The notes under the pieces were generated by a model, which saw only the letters and a list, made by a program, of their open reading frames with translations, had not been told where the DNA came from and searched no databases. Shown piece after piece: positions 28,118 to 35,985 of a DNA stretch of 64,000 bases. Every line of letters starts with the position of its first letter. Within the stretch, counting starts at the first letter, position 1. The translations under genes were made by a program, and so were the position numbers. This DNA is from Thermoplasmatota archaeon (GTDB lineage: Archaea > Thermoplasmatota > Penumbrarchaeia > JASLWR01). The stretch is taken from assembly GCA_030740765.1 (NCBI GenBank), contig JASLWR010000007.1:20638-84637 (forward strand). The letters run 5' to 3'.

Positions 28118-29383
28118 ATGGACTCTTCCCTCCAACAAAGCTTAAAGATATCCTCAGAGGTCGTCGACGAACTCAACCTTTTTCTCCTGGACCCTGGAAA
28201 CCCAATGATCACTTCGTTTCTATCGGTCATCGAGAAGTACGGCGGTGTCCGAGAGATCAACAATAAGGCGATGGAGAACGGAAAACCGGAAAATCTTATC
28301 CGGCGATTGGCAGAATTGAATTCGCCCTATGTGCAAGACCTGCAATGGCTCCGTGAACAGAAAGATAACAGAGCCTTCATCAGCGAAGAGGAATATCGAG
28401 AGAAAGTGCTGGGAGAAGTTAATAAAAAAATGTCGTTCAAGGATGATTATGCCGTTACTCTGGAACTGTCTGCTGCCCAGTATTTTCCCTGGCTCATGGT
28501 CTCCGCGAGACAGGCTGTGGAACGGCGCGAGCTGATGCCAGGCAGGTATATAAGGGTCCGGAACATGGCAGAGCAGGTGAAAGACAATGACATACTGGCG
28601 TTTGCCGCGGCAATGAAGATCATAGGCTCCAGCTGGTGCGAGACGCTGGACACCAAGGGAACCGATGGGTCCAACGTCCATCTTGGGGGCCCGGAGACAA
28701 TAACCGGTTATTTCGGCGGAGTGGGCCAGCCCAATGAACATGCAATACAATGGCTCGATGAGTTTTTGCATTACTACACGGAGTACGGCGTGAGACAGGT
28801 TTTAAATATCAATCCCGGTACGGTGCTGCTGGGATATCTACTGCACAAGATAGGGGTGGACATCGAGTTCAAGATATCTGTTTTCATGGGTAACGATAAT
28901 CCCTATTCCGTGTTATGGACGTTAATGACCGCCAAATTGTTCTCAAGACCCGACGGTACCAGTTCCCTGATCGGTTTCAATTTTTCCAATTCCGTGGATA
29001 ACGTGACCATCGAGCTGTCTTCCGGTATCCGGAAGGCATTGGGTTTCGAGGACGTGGTCAGGTTCGAACATCATATTCTGGAGACTTACAGGGCCATAGT
29101 CCGCCAGCCCTATGACCGCCGTACCGAATTAATTGAGATCACGCCGCGTGTAAAAAATATAAGCGCCAAGCACGAGGGGGGCGAGGTGAAGGTGGAAGAG
29201 ACGAGAGAGCGACCTTCCAGCATTCTCGATTATTTCCTCACGAAAGAGGATATCGAGGAGCAGGGTATTGCGACACATCTTGAGAGGAACTTCCTCGACA
29301 AGCACGACGCCGTGAACAACACTGCAAGGGCATTGACGGAGAACGGATTGTCTTTCATCGCCGCCCGGGAACTTCACCACTAG
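28118..29383 (+). CDS. Conserved-looking protein of unknown function
   Basis: RBS AAAGGAG upstream of ATG 28118 (the track start at 28088 is probably too early). ~421-aa soluble protein with motif-like SSWCETLDTKGTDGSNVHLGGPETITGYFGG; family not recognised. Confidence 0.7.
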   Translation: MDSSLQQSLKISSEVVDELNLFLLDPGNPMITSFLSVIEKYGGVREINNKAMENGKPENLIRRLAELNSPYVQDLQWLREQKDNRAFISEEEYREKVLGEVNKKMSFKDDYAVTLELSAAQYFPWLMVSARQAVERRELMPGRYIRVRNMAEQVKDNDILAFAAAMKIIGSSWCETLDTKGTDGSNVHLGGPETITGYFGGVGQPNEHAIQWLDEFLHYYTEYGVRQVLNINPGTVLLGYLLHKIGVDIEFKISVFMGNDNPYSVLWTLMTAKLFSRPDGTSSLIGFNFSNSVDNVTIELSSGIRKALGFEDVVRFEHHILETYRAIVRQPYDRRTELIEITPRVKNISAKHEGGEVKVEETRERPSSILDYFLTKEDIEEQGIATHLERNFLDKHDAVNNTARALTENGLSFIAARELHH

Positions 29384-29464
29384 GAGCTCCCCTAAATTTG
29401 GATAATGATGTTTACGTTTTGTCTTGCATCTTAATTTTTTTTTATTGCAATCAAGGTCACTTGG

Positions 29465-29710
29465 TCGATAACGTCATAAATATATAATATTTAAGGTCGG
29501 CCTAATGCCGACCAAGGAGGCAGATTTGCCTATTGTAAGTTTCTCCGAACCCTAATATAATCTCCGATTATATGTCGGGCTCAGGTGTGACGAAGTTACA
29601 CCCGTAGGTGCATCCACCGAGGGTGCAGCAACGCCTGCAGGGTGTTGCGGAACGATATGGGCACCGGAGTGAAACGGGAGCTGGCCTTCGAATAATAAAT
29701 ATCAGGGGAA
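29465..29710 (+). ncRNA. Candidate structured non-coding RNA
   Basis: Strong TATA-like AAATATATAATATTTAA followed by hairpins GGTCGGCctaatGCCGACC (29495-29513), ATATAATctccGATTATAT, GGTGTgacgaagttACACC, GGTGcatCCACC. No long ORF. Confidence 0.4.
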
Positions 29711-29764
29711 AATATCCTGGATTGTTTAAATCGTGACTGACAAGCTAAATATGGATAGCATTCC

Positions 29765-29838
29765 TGCTCGCCAAAATTAAAAATAAAAAAAAAGGGAAAA
29801 TAAAAAAAAGAAAAAATTGAGGACCTTTAAAGGTCCTC
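29765..29838 (-). terminator. Hairpin + T-tract terminator overlapping the stop codon of the 29827-33018 gene
   Basis: Perfect palindrome GAGGACCTTTAAAGGTCCTC (29819-29838); on the minus strand it is followed by AATTTTTTCTTTTTTTTATTTTCCC. The TAA stop lies inside the loop/stem. Confidence 0.7.
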
Positions 29839-32800
29839 GAGTTCGTCGAGTTCGTCGTCGTCCATGTCCAGGCTTTCCTCTTCGAGTTCGTCTTCCATAT
29901 CCTCGACGCCCTCAAGCTCGTCATCCTCGTCCTCTACATCGAACTCATCGATGGCTTCGGGGACATCTTCCTCGGGGGGTTCCAGCTCGTCTCCTTCTTC
30001 CCCTTCCTCGATCTCCTCCTCGACCTTCTCGGGCATCTCGAATTCAGAACCACAAGAATCACAGATGGTGGCATCCTTCTCAACCATCTCGCTGCACTCG
30101 GGGCACCTGAACTCTTCTTCCTCGAAGCTCTCTCCGCACTCGGGACAGGTGTCCATGTCGGACGTGACTATTGCGCCACAGCTCGGGCACTCGTATTCCC
30201 GTATCTCATCGTCGTAGAGGTCTTCCTCGCTTCCCTTGGATTTCATGGCCAGTACCACCAAAATGATGATGATGAATACTATCACCACAATGGCGACGAT
30301 GAGAAGTACGCTGTTACCATCGGGATCGGATTTAATCGTCTCTCCTTCAAATTCATCATAGTCCCAATCGGTACCTGTTTCCTTGTGATCACCATATTCT
30401 CGGGTTACTGTTATACCGGCGGGCATATCCCTTAGAGGGAACTCCTTGAACTCTGCAATTCCATTAGATCCTGTTACAGCGCTCCATAATTCACCATCGT
30501 AAGTGAAGGAGACCTTGATGCCAGGCTTTCCATCGTCCTTGTTCTCCATCCATGGTCCGAGTGTCATGGTGAATGTGGGTGGTTCCACGTCAGGATTATT
30601 CCATACGAGAATTACGGTTCCAAGGTCCCAGTCAGCATCGGTTATGATGACGGTCTCATTGGTGGTGTTATAATTCGTGGCGCTGAAAGTTAGCTCGTAG
30701 GTATCTGCAATGAGGCCCGTAATGGTGAAACTACCGTTGACAACGGTCACCACAGTCGTTCCGATCATCACTTTTGCATCAATTGGATCGACCTTACCGG
30801 TAATATTGTATTTGTTCGTTATATCAAGGGGCAGGGTGACATTCCACGTTGTGTTTTTGCCCTCCTTGAACTCCAAGGATATCTTTTCGGTTAGATAATC
30901 GGTCTTTGAGTAGGTTACCAACCACCAGCCCCGAGAGGCCCCATCGGGTTTTTCCACGTCATGGCGGTATACTCTTGTGCCGGTGACATCGGCCGCGTCT
31001 ATGGCGAAGAGACCGTGTGGGACTCCCTTGATGGCATACGAGCCGTTGACTCCGCTTGTGGCCGTGAGGTTCATCCAGGTCCTGGTGGTGGTGTTGACGG
31101 TTGCGTTCACGCTGTCAACGACGACGCTCATGTTGCCAATCACGTCGTTGAATATCTCCACGGTGACCGTGACGCCGGTAAGATTGTCTGCGCCTGCAAG
31201 TGCGGTACCCACCAGATATGTATCGGGAGGTGGAGGTGTTGCATTTACAAGGGTATAATTTACCCAGGCCTTAGGCTTCAGGGCGTTGATCTCGAAGAGC
31301 TGCTTGTTCACTGCGGGTACATCGTAACCATTGTCAGCCAGCCAGGTCTCATCAAGCATTATGACGTACTTGGTATCGCTGAAGGGCAGGAATTCCGAAA
31401 AAGACCCGTTCGAGTCCGCGGTGTTGTTGTAGTATTTATCGATGTAAGTGACGTTCGTTGCATTCATCGCCGTTATGTAGATGATTACCGAGGCGTTGGA
31501 AACATTTCCGTCCGCATCAGTGACCTTCCCATACAACCACCCGTCTGTTGGCTCGTGTATTGTGAAGTTGTAATCAACGTGTTCCTTGAGGACACTGGCT
31601 GCATTGGCATCCGTACCGACGAAATGGTACGAATGGTTTGCTGCTGTTGCGGTCCAGTTGTACGTGAAGGTTACGCCGCTTCCCCAGCTTGTGCTTCCGT
31701 TGCTGACCATGTCGTGGGAAACGTTGTCTATGTAAACCTTTAAGGTTCCAACGTCGGCGTCGAAATCTTTGTAGACAGCCGAGAACACGATCACCTCATC
31801 AACGAGAACATTGGCTGCTGTGGGATCTGGAGTAAGCGAAACGTTAAGCAATTCCGGTGGAAGATTGGGAGTAACTCCTATGACCAGATCCTTTATCAAA
31901 ACTTCCGCTGTGCCCACGAGGCTTGCCTTAACCTTGTAAGATCCTTCGTCCTGAATCGAAAGACCCTGGAATATCACACTGGCTTCTTCTCTGGTGGAAG
32001 TAGTTCCCTCTTCCGGAGTAATGTTGCCTGACGTATTCGTAAGATCGATCAATATATTTGCTGGGTCTGCAGCCGGATATATCTCCAGGTGAACAGTACC
32101 CGTTCCCACTGCATTACCGGTGTTGTTCAAAAGAACAGTCACATCGAAGAATGTACTCGGTACACCCCCGGTGTCACCGAATCCTGTCAAGTTGACCAGA
32201 TGGATATCGGGGATGTTCTTTATCTGCACCTGTAAGGTGGTACCGTTGGTTACGCCGGTGTTGCTTGCATTGATAGTAATGTTGAAGGCACCTTGGGCGG
32301 AAGGCTCCCAGAAGAATTCTACAGGGTCTGACACCATGTTGGCTGCCAGGACCGCGATTTCCTCAAAGCTCTCCGTGAACTGCTCAGCGATCTGGCTGGA
32401 GACGTTTAAGACCTCAATGGAGACATTGGTATCCACTAAATTGGAATTCCCCATGTTTGTAACGGTGGCCAGTATCCCTATGGTTCTCTGTCCGTAAAAA
32501 CCGTCCTTTTCGGGGGCATCGATACTGATGTTTACCATGAAATCGATTATCGTCGTGAAGTTCACACCAGTCATATTCGCTGATCCATTCACCATTCCGG
32601 TACCGTTCAACCACCCCTCGATGGAGGCAGTTATGTTGTAAAGTCCGGGATCGGTAAAGTTGAATTGGTCATTCATCAGGACAACATGATCTCCTGGCGA
32701 TAGGTTTCCCTTTTCTGATGTGTTGGCTTCAGAACCACCGTCGTGAGTGACATTAATGGTCACGTTCACGTTCATCATCTGATGTGCTAGAGTAAAATTT

Positions 32801-33018
32801 ACTCCTATCGAATATTCTCCGTTTCCGTTCGTACCGTTCTCTTCGAATGGTATTTGTGTGTTTACGGCTATTTCGTTTACTGTTATCTCACCTGCGCGAC
32901 CTGGTGCGGGAGCATCTTCCTCTGCGGCATTTACCATCAAAGGAAAAGCACTCAACATCATAATCGCTACCATGGTGGCTACAATTATTCTTTTCATTTT
33001 TCCATACATGTTTTTCAC
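29827..33018 (-). CDS. Secreted/membrane protein with CARDB-like and carboxypeptidase-regulatory-like repeats, TM, cytoplasmic Zn-ribbons and acidic tail
   Basis: 1063 aa; signal peptide, repeated NVTINVTHDG-type modules, TM VLLIVAIVVIVFIIIILVVLAM, CPSCGAIVTSDMDTCPECG and CPECSEMVEKDATICDSCG, D/E-rich C-term. Confidence 0.75.
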   Translation of the reverse strand: MKNMYGKMKRIIVATMVAIMMLSAFPLMVNAAEEDAPAPGRAGEITVNEIAVNTQIPFEENGTNGNGEYSIGVNFTLAHQMMNVNVTINVTHDGGSEANTSEKGNLSPGDHVVLMNDQFNFTDPGLYNITASIEGWLNGTGMVNGSANMTGVNFTTIIDFMVNISIDAPEKDGFYGQRTIGILATVTNMGNSNLVDTNVSIEVLNVSSQIAEQFTESFEEIAVLAANMVSDPVEFFWEPSAQGAFNITINASNTGVTNGTTLQVQIKNIPDIHLVNLTGFGDTGGVPSTFFDVTVLLNNTGNAVGTGTVHLEIYPAADPANILIDLTNTSGNITPEEGTTSTREEASVIFQGLSIQDEGSYKVKASLVGTAEVLIKDLVIGVTPNLPPELLNVSLTPDPTAANVLVDEVIVFSAVYKDFDADVGTLKVYIDNVSHDMVSNGSTSWGSGVTFTYNWTATAANHSYHFVGTDANAASVLKEHVDYNFTIHEPTDGWLYGKVTDADGNVSNASVIIYITAMNATNVTYIDKYYNNTADSNGSFSEFLPFSDTKYVIMLDETWLADNGYDVPAVNKQLFEINALKPKAWVNYTLVNATPPPPDTYLVGTALAGADNLTGVTVTVEIFNDVIGNMSVVVDSVNATVNTTTRTWMNLTATSGVNGSYAIKGVPHGLFAIDAADVTGTRVYRHDVEKPDGASRGWWLVTYSKTDYLTEKISLEFKEGKNTTWNVTLPLDITNKYNITGKVDPIDAKVMIGTTVVTVVNGSFTITGLIADTYELTFSATNYNTTNETVIITDADWDLGTVILVWNNPDVEPPTFTMTLGPWMENKDDGKPGIKVSFTYDGELWSAVTGSNGIAEFKEFPLRDMPAGITVTREYGDHKETGTDWDYDEFEGETIKSDPDGNSVLLIVAIVVIVFIIIILVVLAMKSKGSEEDLYDDEIREYECPSCGAIVTSDMDTCPECGESFEEEEFRCPECSEMVEKDATICDSCGSEFEMPEKVEEEIEEGEEGDELEPPEEDVPEAIDEFDVEDEDDELEGVEDMEDELEEESLDMDDDELDELEDL

Positions 33019-33330
33019 CTCTATTAGTTTGCTTAAACTCTTTATGAATTATAATAAATTATATATATAGTTTATTACCCAGTCCTATTTTGAGTATATT
33101 TTGATGGTTTTCTTACCGCTTTTTCTCTGATTTCGATCGATTCCGTTTCAACATATATCCGGAGTTCCGGATGACTGGCATCATAGAAATGGCTATGAAT
33201 TGTAAATGATATTTTTAACTATGTATTTTTGCCAAAACCGAGCAATCTCAGTCTTATTTGCTATAAATCCGGGAAATATTCCCCTACTTTTCATCCGTTT
33301 CGGTGTTATTATTTTGTGCAACCCAAAAAC

Positions 33331-33976
33331 ATGTGTCACCCCTTTGCTATTAGGGTTAGTACCAACAAACCAAAACAAAGGAGTGACACACCATGAAGCT
33401 GCTTCAGAAAGAATGGCGAAGTTTTGAATGGGGCCATCCAAATCGGTTGATTCAAGCAGATCTAACTAAACTAAATGGGATTAATATTCTGACCATGGAG
33501 GACGATCATTCCAGGAAAGGATGGGCAATGGCGATCCCGGATGCTACCACTACTACAGTCATAGATGCCATGAAGACCCTGATCCGGAGAAAGTATGATA
33601 ATCTACTGACCGATAATGGCGCTCAGTTTAGTAGAGCGAATGCTGAGATGAGGAAGTACTGCGATGAGTGGCTTGATGAGAAGCATATCTGGAGTTCGAT
33701 TCACCATCCACAGACTCTTAGAAAACTGAGTGTATTCCAAAAGGGATTGAAGCGCTTTCTTCGACATCGTATCGGTAAGAAACGTAATATTTCTGAGATC
33801 AACCATTGGATTGATGTGTATGATCATTGGTACAATAACGGAAGTTATCACTCATCGATCGGGACATATCCGGAGAGCAGATACAGTGGAAAGAGACAAG
33901 AGAATTGGTATGAAAAGCTAATCACAGCAATTAAATTGGATAATGTGCTTACGCTCAAATCGTAGAGGGGTGACAT
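33331..33976. mobile_element. Short IS481-like insertion element (approximate ends)
   Basis: Left end ..GTGTCACCCCTTTG.. and right end ..AGAGGGGTGACATAT.. are inverted (core GTCACCCCT) around an integrase-core ORF. Confidence 0.5.
33393..33965 (+). CDS. Integrase-core (rve/IS481-like) transposase, N-terminal HTH missing
   Basis: QADLTKLNGINILTMEDDHSRKGWAMAIPDATTTT...LLTDNGAQF...HPQTLRKLSVFQKGLKRFL; two Asp of DDE evident, third acidic residue not obvious. Confidence 0.7.
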   Translation: MKLLQKEWRSFEWGHPNRLIQADLTKLNGINILTMEDDHSRKGWAMAIPDATTTTVIDAMKTLIRRKYDNLLTDNGAQFSRANAEMRKYCDEWLDEKHIWSSIHHPQTLRKLSVFQKGLKRFLRHRIGKKRNISEINHWIDVYDHWYNNGSYHSSIGTYPESRYSGKRQENWYEKLITAIKLDNVLTLKS

Positions 33977-34000
33977 ATCTCTCTGGTTTTCACATAAAAG

Positions 34001-34462
34001 GTGAGGAAAATGAATAAAAAATCCTATAAGGTTGCTTGTAAGTTTTTTAAAGAAAGTGCAACAAATTTCATTGAGAAAGGCAAAAAAGAATTTGGAGAGA
34101 AAGAGTTGGAGGGAGGTTGGTTTGTTTCCAGAGTGCAGACCCTACCCGCATCAAATATGCAAGAATTGATTAGCTCTATATCGAAAACTGTTTTTAAAAA
34201 AATAGGGACTGCTTACAATTATGATAATCTATACTTTTTCCCACTATTTGAAGAAATGGAGATAGTATTTCAGACTTTACAGAAGTTGGATCATGTACTT
34301 ATTGAAGCTATCGGGATTGGATGGTTGGAAAAGATTGAGAAAGAATACATGATTTGTAATTTTACGATGATAGGAGAAAATCGTCAAGCAACCACCGGTC
34401 TTGTGCGGATAAATGGTTCAGAATTAAAGTGGTTGTCGGAGCCTATTTTCACAATCGGGTAA
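34001..34462 (+). CDS. Hypothetical protein
   Basis: 153-aa ORF with coding-like composition, AT-rich; no recognised family. Confidence 0.5.
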   Translation: MRKMNKKSYKVACKFFKESATNFIEKGKKEFGEKELEGGWFVSRVQTLPASNMQELISSISKTVFKKIGTAYNYDNLYFFPLFEEMEIVFQTLQKLDHVLIEAIGIGWLEKIEKEYMICNFTMIGENRQATTGLVRINGSELKWLSEPIFTIG

Positions 34463-34556
34463 AGTGAGGTGGCGTTCTGAAATTGGAAGCATTGGGCCAA
34501 TTTACCATAAGATTTTTTAACAATATGATATTATTAGCGACTAAGGAGTTATAAGG

Positions 34557-34640
34557 ATGAAAAAGAACCATAATTGTAATTGTAAGTCAGGATGTAGGAA
34601 TAAAAGATGTGCTTGTCTAAAAAGTAAAGCGAAGCCCTAA
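34557..34640 (+). CDS. 27-aa Cys-rich microORF resembling part of a CXC (tesmin/TSO1-type) motif
   Basis: Below ORF-track size; AAGG upstream of ATG; MKKNHNCNCKSGCRNKRCACLKSKAKP* has CxC-x3-C-x4-C-x-C spacing. Confidence 0.4.
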   Translation: MKKNHNCNCKSGCRNKRCACLKSKAKP

Positions 34641-34790
34641 AAATTCCTATCCCATCGTTCGCTTCGCTCACTTCGGAGCAGCTCCGGGGCATTACGGAAT
34701 TTATTCCCTTCGGGACCGGACTATCGCAAAGAATTGAATCTCGGAACAAGCTCCGGGGTATTAGACCCATGAAGGAATAAATTCAGTGGA
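34641..34790. repeat. Palindromic/direct-repeat element
   Basis: Direct repeats AGCTCCGGGGCATTA (34680-34694) and AGCTCCGGGGTATTA (34749-34763); GGAATTTATTCC / GGAATAAATTC inverted pair. Confidence 0.45.
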
Positions 34791-34830
34791 TTCGGCGGGT
34801 AAATTTTTTATATTTCAAAAACATATATGT

Positions 34831-34860
34831 AATATTAATACAATATTAATATAATATTAA
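34831..34860. promoter_or_regulatory. Three AATATTAA(T) repeats at 11-bp spacing upstream of antitoxin gene
   Basis: aatattaata-caatattaat-ataatattaa immediately before the antitoxin start. Confidence 0.45.
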
Positions 34861-34870
34861 GGTGATGTAA

Positions 34871-35107
34871 ATGGTTCAGGCTTTAGTAAATATAGAAAAT
34901 CATACCAATCATATACTGAACATTGTCAAGGCGAAGTACAATTTAAGGAACAAATCAGAAGCGATAGATATGATGGCGGTTCAATATGAGGAAAATATTC
35001 TGGAACCCGAACTCAGACCTGAATACATCGAAAAGGCCCGAAGAATAATGGAAGAAAAGCCTATCAAGATTGGCACCTTAGAGGATCTTCGAAAGAGGTA
35101 TGAGTAA
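34871..35107 (+). CDS. DUF2683-family antitoxin
   Basis: MVQALVNIENHTNHILNIVKAKYNLRNKSEAIDMMAVQYEENILEPELRPEYIEKARRI. Confidence 0.75.
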   Translation: MVQALVNIENHTNHILNIVKAKYNLRNKSEAIDMMAVQYEENILEPELRPEYIEKARRIMEEKPIKIGTLEDLRKRYE

Positions 35108-35218
35108 ATGAATCACCCTCAGATGAATCTGCGGGTTTCATCCTCGGAAACGCAGGAATCTGCTTCCCCTCCGCCTCCGCCACCAAGCAGTGGCGGTCAC
35201 CGAAAGGGATTCCTACGG

Positions 35219-35485
35219 ATGTATTCCATCTATATCACCACTCATCTCGATAGAATACTTCAAAAACTAGTAAAGAAAAATCGAAAACAGTATGAATTGA
35301 TTTTGAATAAAATACCGCATATTTTAAAGAACCCTCACCGTTTTAAGAATTTACGTTCTCCATTGCAGCATTTGAAAAGAGTACATATCGACCAGCACTT
35401 TGTTTTGATTTTTTCGGTTGATGAAAAAAGTAAAACAGTTACATTTGAGGATTTTGACCATCATGACAACATATATAGGCACTAG
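35219..35485 (+). CDS. RelE/ParE-type toxin
   Basis: MYSIYITTHLDRILQKLVKKNRKQYELILNKIPHILKNPHRFKNLRSPLQHLKRVHIDQHFVLIFSVDEKSKTVTFEDFDHHDNIY. The track ORF starts at 35108 with a Pro/Ser-rich extension. Confidence 0.75.
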   Translation: MYSIYITTHLDRILQKLVKKNRKQYELILNKIPHILKNPHRFKNLRSPLQHLKRVHIDQHFVLIFSVDEKSKTVTFEDFDHHDNIYRH

Positions 35486-35622
35486 AGTTGGTGTGGATAT
35501 CGATTCTTTTTTGGTGTTTACTAAAAGTTTGATTTATTTCCACCCCTACTAATTCATACCATCACTTTCCATTACTAGTTAATCCCAGGATCCAACTTCA
35601 TGAACCACTGAATAGTGGATGG

Positions 35623-35832
35623 ATGTTCATGGATGAGAAGAAAAAAAATATGATGGAATTAAAGTATATCATCATCGGTATAGTTATCTCATCATTACTG
35701 GCTGCATTCTTGTATTTCACCGATTTTGTTGATATCGCATTTTATATTCCATATGCAGTTTTACTCATTATAGTCGGATCTTATTATTTGGTCGATGCAA
35801 TCAAAGAAATGATACGGATCAAAAATGAATGA
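35623..35832 (+). CDS. Small membrane protein, hypothetical
   Basis: 69 aa with two hydrophobic helices. Confidence 0.5.
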   Translation: MFMDEKKKNMMELKYIIIGIVISSLLAAFLYFTDFVDIAFYIPYAVLLIIVGSYYLVDAIKEMIRIKNE

Positions 35833-35985
35833 ATTTTTCGATTTGTTTTTTACGTTTTCGTAATGTGTCTGCACTTTTATCTCGATGGTTTTGTCTTGGC
35901 CAGGGGGACTTGTTTTGCGATTTATTTATAATAAAAGTGTTTTTTGTTCACTCACTAAAGTTAACTAAAAGTACGCTGAAAGTCA

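Noticed and set aside
29864-30217. Plus-strand Ser-rich ORF
   Set aside because: Antisense of the acidic tail of the 29827-33018 protein.
30961-31743. 260-aa plus-strand ORF
   Set aside because: Antisense to a coherent secreted repeat protein; no RBS or family features.
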